Assembly (NCBI RefSeq): GCF_021730445.1
Contig: NZ_JADNRM010000010.1
Location: 64,231 to 128,230, forward strand
Source: Phocaeicola faecalis
GTDB lineage: Bacteria > Bacteroidota > Bacteroidia > Bacteroidales > Bacteroidaceae
Direction: 5' to 3'
Length of the DNA stretch: 64,000 nucleotides
Made by a program: the position numbers and the translations under genes. Below, one piece after another: positions 53,933-61,828 of the stretch. The notes below the pieces were generated by a model. That model had not been told where the DNA came from. It saw only the letters and a program-made list of their open reading frames with translations, and made no database searches. The stretch's first letter is position 1. Each line of letters opens with the position of its first letter.

Positions 53933-54209
53933 ATCTTCCGTTTAAAAGGGCTTGGCTGACCTTATGAAACGGCTTACTCTTCCCTTCGTTGGTGATACAT
54001 CAGTTATAAGGAGATAAAACAATGATTTAAGTTCCCCCAAAAAACAATGTGCCCCTGTAAACTCCATCGCATGAAAGAATTTATAACATTCTCTGATTGT
54101 TTAGAGCTTCACTTGTTAACAAATCCGTCAGCATGATAAACCATGTTATAATGCACGCCGAGTTGACTCTAAAACTTGCATTTCCAATAAATGTCCGTAT
54201 CTTTGCAAT

Positions 54210-54277
54210 GTGTTTTTCATAGTATTAGATTTAAGGTTAACAAAAGATTGGCTGTCTGGGATAGATAGCCATTTTTT
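54210..54277 (+). ncRNA. Small RNA copy 2 (Bacteroidales-1-like)
   Basis: The promoter has CTTG, a 19-bp spacer and TATCTTTG (54198-54205). The body shares TCATAGTATTAGATTTAAG and GTTAACAAA with copy 1, then diverges into a different terminator: GGCTGTCT and AGATAGCC arms plus six T. Conservation of the 5' half and replacement of the terminator stem sequence suggests selection on structure rather than recent simple duplication. Confidence 0.68.
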
Positions 54278-54327
54278 ATGCCCATACGCGAACGGTATCC
54301 GAACCACTCCCCTTGGAATAAAGAAAT

Positions 54328-54455
54328 AAAAAAAGCCTTGGAAAAACCAAGGCCTAAATAATAACTTTGTTACCCTAAAAAACATCTCTAACACCTAGAA
54401 AACTCACAAATGTTTAGCGTTCAACTTTTAGTACATAATCTAAATGTCTTAATGT
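54328..54455 (-). ncRNA. Candidate small RNA on the minus strand
   Basis: The -7 box TATCTTTG is at 54461-54468 (minus) with TTG about 20 bp upstream. Transcription would run about 128 nt to a strong terminator (GCCTTGG, five-base loop, CCAAGGC, then seven T; 54328-54353). No convincing ORF lies inside. The end near AGGGTAACAAAGTTATTATT faintly recalls the GGTTAACAAAG box of the plus-strand RNAs. It lies after the TPR regulator gene on the same strand. Confidence 0.55.
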
Positions 54456-54618
54456 GCGTGCAAAGATAAGTAATCATCCCTATCCGGACAAGAGATACAG
54501 ATGTACAAACGCCGCTTCTATATACATACTGATTATCAAATAATTAAGCTCATTTCTCAGGCTTAAATTCAACTCAAATGATGTACAAAAACAATTTTCT
54601 TTCTTGAAACGGATGTTT

Positions 54619-56271
54619 TTAGAAGTTTTTGATAAACTCATCAAAGCTCATATTCTCAATACCGATTTTCTCTTTCAACCTCATCTTTTTACGTGAAATG
54701 CTTCCTTTGGCTATATGATAAATTTCAGAAAGCAGCGCAATAGGCAATTCCATTTTCACAAGACAACAAAACTGGAGCTCTTCGTCCGTCAGCAAAGGAG
54801 AATGTTCTTTCAGCCGAACCGTGAACTTATTAAAACAAGCATCCGTATTCCTGATGATAATATCCCACTCTTCCTGTTCCAAGTTCATGGCTCCCTGCGT
54901 GTTCTGGCTTTTCAATAAGATGGGAACAGTTATCGCATTCAGTCTTTTATAATATTCCACAGTCAGATTCAGTTTCTGAACTTCAGCCTTCTTCCTCTCA
55001 TCTCGCTCTTTAAGCAATTGATATTCCATTTCTTTCTTCATCAACAAGGCCCGCATCGTTTTTTCTTCCTCCAGCTTAATGTCGTACTCCAGCCTCTTTT
55101 TCCGCTTTTGCTCTTTATAGTACAATACAACAAGGACAAGAAGAAGGAGAAAAGCCACACTGACCAGCCTATAGATAGTCAACTGTTTGCGCTCCAAGCC
55201 CAACTCGGCTGTTTCAGCATTCTCTTTTTGCTTCTTATACGCCTCTATACTATGCAAATAATAGATATAATTTTCTTTCTCCTTCAAATCAGATGAGTCA
55301 TTATACAAAGCATATTCCTTCAAATATTTAAGTGCCTCTGCTTTATTTCCTTGCCGCTCTTCCAACAGTGACAAATCATAATAAGCCCTCATTTTTGTGA
55401 GATAGTCTTTGCTGTCCAAGGAGCTTTTCAGATAATATAAGGCCGAATCCTTCTGTGAGAGCTTAAACAATGCATCCGCCTTTAAATTATAATAGTCATA
55501 CAATAACATACTATCCTCTTCGAGCTGTATGGCGCGGTTGATACTTTCAAGCGACTCTGGCAATTGATGGTTCTGAAGATAGTTACGACTTAAATCAGCA
55601 TAAGCCGCAGAGAGGTAAGAGGTTTCCTCCGGCGGTAAAGTTTGAATGGCTTTCATAAGATGATTGATGCCACATTCATAATTGCCCATGGCATGATAGT
55701 ACTTGGCCGTCTCTATATACGAACGCCCTATCCTGAATGAATCATTCATTAAAACAGCATATTCCATCGCTTCATCTTTGACTTCTTTTTCATCATTGCG
55801 CATCATCTTGAAGTGATATATCTTCCCCATCGAATAGTTCAGAAGGTATTTTGTGCTGTAGTCATCGTCTATCGCATAATTCTCTGCCTTTTGGTAACAT
55901 TCCGAAGCCTCCAGAAAATATCCTTTTTCTGCCAATATCTTGCCTTTGTAAAGATAGGACTGCGACAACCTCAATGAATCATTCTTTTTCTTATAATATG
56001 TGATGGCTATATTTATCAAAGAGTCCGACCGTGACAATGAATCTTGTATATATTGCCCTTTGGCCAATAACAGACAATGTAAGGCAAGCTCTCCTCCGGT
56101 CAAGTCTTCAACCTCCATTTGCTCTAACTGTCCAATCGCCTCATCGGGCTCTTCGTCCAACAAAGACTCAATCCGGTACAGTTCTGCCAAATGCTTGTCT
56201 CTTGTCGAAAACATATATAATGCCAAAAGGAGTAACAATATTGGCAATATATACAATAGTGGCTTTTTCAT
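54619..56271 (-). CDS. Membrane-anchored TPR regulator
   Basis: A 550-residue protein: N-terminal membrane helix (PLLYILPILLLLLALYMF), TPR-like repeats (about 25-330), a second membrane helix (near 370-388, LVSVAFLLLLVLVVLYY), a long coiled coil (390-460) and a C-terminal domain (465-550) with a LuxR-like HTH appearance (LTDEELQFCCLVKMELPIALLSEI). This resembles the Bacteroidetes family of TPR proteins (DUF6377-like) with a cytosolic putative DNA-binding end. It would be a one-protein membrane sensor. Target unknown. Confidence 0.75.
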   Translation of the reverse strand: MKKPLLYILPILLLLLALYMFSTRDKHLAELYRIESLLDEEPDEAIGQLEQMEVEDLTGGELALHCLLLAKGQYIQDSLSRSDSLINIAITYYKKKNDSLRLSQSYLYKGKILAEKGYFLEASECYQKAENYAIDDDYSTKYLLNYSMGKIYHFKMMRNDEKEVKDEAMEYAVLMNDSFRIGRSYIETAKYYHAMGNYECGINHLMKAIQTLPPEETSYLSAAYADLSRNYLQNHQLPESLESINRAIQLEEDSMLLYDYYNLKADALFKLSQKDSALYYLKSSLDSKDYLTKMRAYYDLSLLEERQGNKAEALKYLKEYALYNDSSDLKEKENYIYYLHSIEAYKKQKENAETAELGLERKQLTIYRLVSVAFLLLLVLVVLYYKEQKRKKRLEYDIKLEEEKTMRALLMKKEMEYQLLKERDERKKAEVQKLNLTVEYYKRLNAITVPILLKSQNTQGAMNLEQEEWDIIIRNTDACFNKFTVRLKEHSPLLTDEELQFCCLVKMELPIALLSEIYHIAKGSISRKKMRLKEKIGIENMSFDEFIKNF

Positions 56272-56364
56272 TCTAGCAAAGTTGACGTTTCTCACATTTT
56301 ATAATTTAAGGCTAACAGACGACAAGTTAAACAGAATATTCAATACCCGCAAATAATGTTGTAT

Positions 56365-56395
56365 AAAAAAAGCGCAACCGATAAAAGTTGCGCTT
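56365..56395 (-). terminator. Terminator after purA
   Basis: AGCGCAAC and GTTGCGCT form an 8-bp stem with an 8-base loop, followed on the minus strand by a run of T. Confidence 0.85.
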
Positions 56396-56420
56396 TCTCC
56401 TAATGTATGTATCCGATTAA

Positions 56421-57692
56421 TTACTCTTCAGTATAGCGTTCGATGGTTTGTTCACGGTCGGGCCCTACAGAAATAATCTTAATAGGAGTCTCCAACTGCT
56501 CTTCCAGGAAACTTATATAAGCATTAAATTCTTCGGGAAACTCATCTTCACTGGTCATTTTGGTCATATCAGTCTTCCATCCGGGCAATTCGGCATAAAT
56601 CGGTTCCACCCCATCTGCTATGTCATAAGGGAAATAATCAATTTCTTCGCCATTTACCTTGTAAGCGACACAAGCCTTGATGGTATCAAAATCATCAAGT
56701 ACATCACTCTTCATCATAATCAACTGGGTTACACCGTTCACCATGATAGAATACTTTAAGGCTACCAAATCAATCCATCCACAACGACGTTCACGACCTG
56801 TCACAGCACCATATTCATGCCCCAAGTCACGAATCTTCTTGCCTGTTTCGTCAAACAATTCAGTCGGGAAAGGACCGGAGCCAACACGTGTGCAATAAGC
56901 TTTCATGATACCGTAAACATTACCGATTTTATTCGGACCGATACCCAAACCGGTACAAGCACCTGCGCAAATGGTATTTGAAGAAGTCACAAAAGGGTAA
57001 GAACCGAAATCAACATCCAGCATTGTACCTTGAGCACCTTCACACAGAACCGTCTTACCGGCCTTCAGCAAATTATTGATTTCATGTTCACTGTCTACCA
57101 AATGGAATTGCTTCAAGTATTCGATTCCTTCCAACCATTGCTTTTCCAATTCCGTTATATCATATTCGTAGTTCAGGCTTTTCAAGATTTGTTCGTGACG
57201 AGCCTTTGCCTTAGCATATTTTTCCTCAAAATTATGGAGAATATCTCCCACACGCATACCGTTACGGCTTACTTTATCTGTATAAGTCGGGCCGATACCT
57301 TTACCGGTGGTACCCACTTTTGCATCCCCTTTAGCGGCTTCGTATGCGGCATCCAGGATACGATGAGTCGGTAAAATCAGATGCGCTTTCTTCGAAATGT
57401 GCAAACGCTCCTTCAATGGATGGCCGCTTGCTTCGAGAGCTTCTGCCTCTGCTTTGAACAATGACGGATCGAGCACCACACCATTACCGATTATATTTAC
57501 CTTATCACCTTGAAAAATTCCCGAGGGAATAGAACGGAGTACATATTTTTGGCCTTCGAATTCCAAAGTGTGACCGGCATTAGGCCCTCCCTGAAAACGA
57601 GCTACCACATCATAACGGGGAGTCAATACATCGACAACCTTACCTTTGCCTTCATCACCCCATTGCAAACCTAACAAGACATCTACTTTCAT
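56421..57692 (-). CDS. purA: Adenylosuccinate synthase
   Basis: A 423-residue enzyme of normal family length, with the GTP-binding loop LQWGDEGKGK (9-18), NAGHT near residue 38, and GxGIGPTYTDKVSR near 130. It catalyses the GTP-dependent ligation of IMP and aspartate toward AMP. It lies 17 bp after the Fur-family gene and ends at a strong terminator, so the two form an operon. Confidence 0.96.
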   Translation of the reverse strand: MKVDVLLGLQWGDEGKGKVVDVLTPRYDVVARFQGGPNAGHTLEFEGQKYVLRSIPSGIFQGDKVNIIGNGVVLDPSLFKAEAEALEASGHPLKERLHISKKAHLILPTHRILDAAYEAAKGDAKVGTTGKGIGPTYTDKVSRNGMRVGDILHNFEEKYAKAKARHEQILKSLNYEYDITELEKQWLEGIEYLKQFHLVDSEHEINNLLKAGKTVLCEGAQGTMLDVDFGSYPFVTSSNTICAGACTGLGIGPNKIGNVYGIMKAYCTRVGSGPFPTELFDETGKKIRDLGHEYGAVTGRERRCGWIDLVALKYSIMVNGVTQLIMMKSDVLDDFDTIKACVAYKVNGEEIDYFPYDIADGVEPIYAELPGWKTDMTKMTSEDEFPEEFNAYISFLEEQLETPIKIISVGPDREQTIERYTEE

Positions 57693-57709
57693 GTTTCTTC
57701 GTTTTATTG

Positions 57710-58177
57710 TTACTTATTTTTTTTCTTTCTGCGTTTTGCCCAAGTACATTTGCTGCATATACCATATATATATAAGGAGTAATTGGAAGCCGTAAACTTT
57801 TTCAGCTTCGTATTGGCAATAGCCTGCTTCAGACTTTCATTCTGAAACTCTGTGACTTTGCCACATTCCGTACATATCATGTGATGATGGGTTTCATTAT
57901 TGTACGCACGTTCGTACTGGGAAGAGTTACCAAACTGATGTTTTATGACCAGCTTTGCATCGATAAACAAAACAATAGTATTATAAAGAGTGGCACGGCT
58001 GACGCGGAACTTCCCATCAGTTGCCATATAATTATAAAGCGTATCGATATCAAAGTGACCTTTGATGGAATAGATAGTATCGAGTATAGCATACCTTTCG
58101 GGCGTCTTTCGATGCCCGTTCTTCTGCAGGTACTCAGTTAAAACCTGTTTTACAGTATCTTTCACATTTTCTTCCAT
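57710..58177 (-). CDS. Fur-family transcriptional regulator
   Basis: A 155-residue regulator: winged helix with [20 protein letters not shown] (about 65-85), metal site HHHMIC plus CTEC (about 102-109) and a second CxxC (CSKC, near 144-147), then a lysine-rich tail. Fur-family members sense iron, zinc or peroxide; which applies here cannot be told. The start at 58177 is chosen over 58225 because a -7 box at 58199-58206 lies between them. Cotranscription with purA is notable. Confidence 0.85.
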   Translation of the reverse strand: MEENVKDTVKQVLTEYLQKNGHRKTPERYAILDTIYSIKGHFDIDTLYNYMATDGKFRVSRATLYNTIVLFIDAKLVIKHQFGNSSQYERAYNNETHHHMICTECGKVTEFQNESLKQAIANTKLKKFTASNYSLYIYGICSKCTWAKRRKKKNK

Positions 58178-58198
58178 CGCAGATTTCAGTTCCGCCGT

Positions 58199-58206
58199 CA
58201 AAGTTA
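58199..58206 (-). promoter_or_regulatory. -7 box for Fur-family gene and purA
   Basis: Minus-strand TAACTTTG, giving a leader of about 17 nt before the ATG at 58177. Confidence 0.5.
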
Positions 58207-58231
58207 AACCTTTTTGTGATAACATGAAAGT

Positions 58232-58900
58232 TTAATGCCAATATTCTGTCTCTAATTTTATTTCAGAGGCCAAAACTGCCACTCCGGGCTTGTCTGATTT
58301 AATGATAGGGGCAAGTAATCTGTTTATCTTCCTGCCATTCTCCCGGCTTTGGACAGCAAACTTGCGCAAAGCTGTTGCCGCTGCTTTTTGTGGCAGTGTC
58401 TCTTCACTCTGCAAGCTTGTTAGTGCCTGGTCAAGAAATTCGGCTTCCGCACGTTCGTTCAGTTGATTACCTTTCATCAATAGTCTTGCCATCAACATGA
58501 AACCGCATAACTGAAAATATTCGCGGTCGTCAGCCATCCATTCAAATGCTTTTTCCGAAGCATAAGGCAATTCTTGAAACAGCGTCATGCAAGTGAGTTC
58601 TGCAATCTCGGGATAACGCATATCTTCTACCCAAATATCTGCAATTTCGGGATAAAAGGTTTCTACCGGCTGCAACATACCGGCCAATATTTTGCATTCG
58701 CGTATGTTCTCTTTCCACAATGCCTGAGCCACATCATGGTTCTTTTCATAACGAGCAGCAATTTCTTTCAGACGCGGAAGTTCAATGCCGAAATTCAATT
58801 TATAATCCAGTCCTTTTTCACGCATACTTTGAGAAGCAACTCCATTCATAAACAAACGGAACTGTCCCTTGATATCCTTTATTGTTTCATGTACATCCAT
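58232..58900 (-). CDS. HEAT-repeat protein, DNA alkylation repair (AlkD-like)
   Basis: A 222-residue all-helical protein with HEAT-like repeats, for example RLKEIAARYEKNHDVAQALWKENIRECKILAGMLQP (30-65, here a partial listing) and WVEDMRYPEIAELTCMTLFQ. The pattern ALWKENIRECKILA is typical of AlkD-like DNA glycosylases. Some members lack activity and serve as scaffolds, so repair function is probable, not certain. Its start lies 11 bp after the DPP III stop. Confidence 0.7.
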   Translation of the reverse strand: MDVHETIKDIKGQFRLFMNGVASQSMREKGLDYKLNFGIELPRLKEIAARYEKNHDVAQALWKENIRECKILAGMLQPVETFYPEIADIWVEDMRYPEIAELTCMTLFQELPYASEKAFEWMADDREYFQLCGFMLMARLLMKGNQLNERAEAEFLDQALTSLQSEETLPQKAAATALRKFAVQSRENGRKINRLLAPIIKSDKPGVAVLASEIKLETEYWH

Positions 58901-58911
58901 ATTTTTCCTTT

Positions 58912-60900
58912 TTATTCGTTTAGACAAGGTAGATTTGAATACTCTCTGCTATATCGCAACATTTGCTCGGCGTAACCCTCTTGGTAAGAGACCTTCACAT
59001 CGGTGATACGGCCTTCTTCATCGGTCACTGCCTCGTATACAGGATTGATAAATCCTTTGTATGGAGCCAAATGCAACTTCTCATAGCGCGACAGGACTTC
59101 GGCATGCAGTTGCGGGTCGACCTTTACGGCATATTTCTCTACCAGTTGGCGAGCTGCCTCATAATCTCCTTCGCTCTTGATGCGTTGAACCTCGGCTAAC
59201 AGAGTGCCGAACAAATGACGCAGTTTCTTATAATCATTGATTTTCACATAAGTTTTCCCATCTTTCTTCACCAGTTCGACAACTTTTTCGGACGCCCCCT
59301 GCTCATAAGTCCACTTAGCTATCAGCTGGCGATTGCGCATGTGTGCCTCCTCTACCGAATGACCATACTCGATACGGACAAGCTGAGTCATCAATCCATT
59401 CATCATATATGTATAATATTCAGCCTTAAATGCATCTTCGTCCGGAGTCAGTCCAAGTTCTATCATCTTTTGGTCTGGCAAATAATAAAGACCGAACAAA
59501 TCGGCACGTGCTTCCTCAATAGTGGAACCATAAGCTTTCAAGGCGTCTTGATCTACACCGGGCAACAATTGTCCTGAGCCATGTCCCAAGCATTCATGCA
59601 AATCGGTATGGAGGTCGCCCGTCAAATCCGCATACTTGTCTATCCATTCTTTTTCTTCCGCACCATATACAAACTCATCCATAAAACCGTTGCCATGAGC
59701 AGCTTTATTATAAGCATCTGTCAGATTGCCAATAGTGACGGATTTCGAACCATGAACACTACGAATCCAATTCGAGTTAGGCAGATTGATACCGATAGCC
59801 GTTGCCGGATATAAATCACCTCCCAGCATTGCCGCCGTTATGACTTTTGCAGACACGCCTTTCACTTTCTCCTTTTTAAAAGACGGATTTACCGGTGAGT
59901 TATCTTCAAACCATTGCGCATTGGCACTGATTGTTTCCGTACGTTTAGTAGCTTCCAAATCTTTAAAATTGACAATGGATTCCCAACTGGCTTTCATCCC
60001 CAACGGGTCACCATAGCTCTCTATAAACCCATTGACAAAATCAACACGAGAATCCAAATCCTTTACCCAAAGGATAGAATACTCATCAAAAGTACGTAAA
60101 TCTCCATTCTTATAAAACCGAATCAGCTTATTGAGCACAGCCCTCTGTCCTTCATTTTCCGCCACTTCGATAGCCTTTTCCAGCCAATAAATTATTTTAT
60201 CGATAGCCGGTCCATACAATCCGCCTGACTTCCATACTTTCTCTTGCACTTTTCCGTTTTCTTTTACCAAACGGCTATTCATTCCGAACATGACAGGCTG
60301 GTCGTCATTCGGGTTTTTCAAAACATTGTAAAACTCTTCCGCTTCCTGCTGGGTTACCCCTTCATAATAATTCGCAGCCGAAGTCAGCACCAGGTCTTCC
60401 CCATCAGCCTGATTTACACGTTTAGGCATAACCTGAGCATCAAAGATAACCGGAAAGATTCTATCACAAAGCATATCTACCGTCTCACCATCCGCCAAAG
60501 GCAGTTTAGCAGCATCGACATTTTTCAACGCCGTTCTGAAAAATTCGGGAGTAAACGCTGGGACAAACTTATCTGAGGCATAATGATGATGAATGCCATT
60601 TGAAAACCATACCCGTTTCAAGTAAATCTCCAGATTGACAAAATCCACATCCGCACGGTTTCCCTGATAATCTGTATATACCGCTTCAAGCATCCTGCGA
60701 ATTACCAAATTATATTTTCCGTTCTGGTCAAACAAAATATCACGTCCTTCCAAAGCCGCCTGTGATAAATAATAAACCAATTCTTTTTGCTTCAATGACA
60801 GTTTTTCAAAACCATGCACCACATAACGAAGCAATTGCAAATCCGCAAACCGCTCTACTGTGTAATCAAACGCCTTCTCTTCTTTTATTTCTTTCTCCAT
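58912..60900 (-). CDS. Dipeptidyl-peptidase III, M49 family
   Basis: A 662-residue zinc exopeptidase with the hallmark HECLGH (435-440) and the second motif EEARAD (462-467). It removes dipeptides from short peptides. Unlike typical secreted peptidases of this genus it has no signal peptide, so it should work in the cytosol. It is followed by the AlkD-like gene and preceded by a 140-bp gap with a terminator from the upstream regulator. Confidence 0.93.
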   Translation of the reverse strand: MEKEIKEEKAFDYTVERFADLQLLRYVVHGFEKLSLKQKELVYYLSQAALEGRDILFDQNGKYNLVIRRMLEAVYTDYQGNRADVDFVNLEIYLKRVWFSNGIHHHYASDKFVPAFTPEFFRTALKNVDAAKLPLADGETVDMLCDRIFPVIFDAQVMPKRVNQADGEDLVLTSAANYYEGVTQQEAEEFYNVLKNPNDDQPVMFGMNSRLVKENGKVQEKVWKSGGLYGPAIDKIIYWLEKAIEVAENEGQRAVLNKLIRFYKNGDLRTFDEYSILWVKDLDSRVDFVNGFIESYGDPLGMKASWESIVNFKDLEATKRTETISANAQWFEDNSPVNPSFKKEKVKGVSAKVITAAMLGGDLYPATAIGINLPNSNWIRSVHGSKSVTIGNLTDAYNKAAHGNGFMDEFVYGAEEKEWIDKYADLTGDLHTDLHECLGHGSGQLLPGVDQDALKAYGSTIEEARADLFGLYYLPDQKMIELGLTPDEDAFKAEYYTYMMNGLMTQLVRIEYGHSVEEAHMRNRQLIAKWTYEQGASEKVVELVKKDGKTYVKINDYKKLRHLFGTLLAEVQRIKSEGDYEAARQLVEKYAVKVDPQLHAEVLSRYEKLHLAPYKGFINPVYEAVTDEEGRITDVKVSYQEGYAEQMLRYSREYSNLPCLNE

Positions 60901-60994
60901 ACTACTTGCAACTTGCTAACATAATCTTTTCTTACCAATTCCACAAACAAGTGTTTTTCAATGACGCCATATCAGTTTCAGGTTGAAACAAAAA

Positions 60995-61022
60995 AAGGAA
61001 AACAATAGTTTTCCTTTTTCTA
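60995..61022 (-). terminator. Terminator after AraC-type gene
   Basis: AAGGAAAAC and GTTTTCCTT form a 9-bp stem with a 4-base loop and T runs on both strands. Confidence 0.75.
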
Positions 61023-61043
61023 AATCATATTGATGCTAATATT

Positions 61044-61508
61044 TTATTTTTCCATATTTCTCTTACGGAAGCCGTTAGGAGTTTCTCCTACATTCTTATA
61101 AAATGCTGCATAGAATGACTGGCGGTTAGCAAAACCTACCATTGAACTAATTTCTTCTACATTTTTGTCTGCATAACGTTTATCAATCAATAGATGCTTG
61201 GCATCTTTGATACGATACTCATTCAAAAGACAAGAATAATTCTTACCGAAACGAGAATTTACAACAGCAGACAAATAACGAGTGTTTGTCTTCAACTCTC
61301 TCGCTAAATCTTTAGCAGAATAATTAGGATCCTTATACTTCTTCTGAACCACAATGATATTCAAAATTTTATCATACAGTTCGTCAGCAAGTTCTGCTCT
61401 GATCAATGATCTATAAGCAGCCTTTTTGTCTTTTTTCTCTCGCAGGTTATAAGGTCTTTTCTTAGGAGCCTCTTCCTGAACTTCTACTTGTTTTTCTGCG
61501 TCGCTCAT
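61044..61508 (-). CDS. AraC-type helix-turn-helix regulator
   Basis: A 154-residue protein with a charged N-terminal arm (1-35) and an AraC-type DNA-binding domain (about 60-150): YSAKDLARELKTNTRYLSAVVNSRFGK and VEEISSMVGFANRQSFYAAFYKN, ending TPNGFRKRN. It has no sensor domain and so may act as a constitutive or partner-dependent regulator. The ATG at 61508 is preferred to a GTG one codon upstream. An imperfect -7 box, CATTTTTG, lies about 65 bp upstream. Confidence 0.85.
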   Translation of the reverse strand: MSDAEKQVEVQEEAPKKRPYNLREKKDKKAAYRSLIRAELADELYDKILNIIVVQKKYKDPNYSAKDLARELKTNTRYLSAVVNSRFGKNYSCLLNEYRIKDAKHLLIDKRYADKNVEEISSMVGFANRQSFYAAFYKNVGETPNGFRKRNMEK

Positions 61509-61511
61509 CAC

Positions 61512-61787
61512 TTAGTTTTTTTGTTTGGTTAGTTAATAAGATTATAATGATTAAATTTTGCACAAAAATGGGGATTCTTTTTGGCTTATGCAAATTTTTT
61601 TGCTAAATTCTACTCTTAATTAATCACAACACGATATTCGAATTTCTTCAAGAAACTTTATTAATGCTTGGGATATCAAACAAAAAACTATTAAATGAAG
61701 CAATATCATCTTGAATTAGTTATCTATAAAAAGTCATCTTCCAAATTAATTCCCCATGTAGAGAATACCACATCTTAAAGATTTTAC
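61512..61787. other. AT-rich divergent intergenic region
   Basis: Besides an imperfect promoter for the AraC-type gene (near 61575) and the recQ promoter at its right edge, I see no gene, array or stable hairpin here. Confidence 0.5.
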
Positions 61788-61795
61788 TACCTTTG
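61788..61795 (+). promoter_or_regulatory. -7 box for recQ
   Basis: TACCTTTG followed by C, placing the transcript start about 28 nt before the recQ ATG. Confidence 0.55.
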
Positions 61796-61828
61796 CTTTC
61801 CATTACCTTTTAAAATAATAAACAGAAT

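Noticed and set aside
54146..54394. Minus-strand ORF of 82 codons across the small-RNA region
   Set aside because: It is rich in Phe and Trp, includes the antisense of a terminator and small RNA copy 2, and has no family resemblance; it is a chance frame.
56276..56330. ATTTAAGGCTAACA near the TPR regulator start resembling the small-RNA core
   Set aside because: Only the short box matches; there is no promoter at the right distance and no terminator, so it is not called as a third copy.
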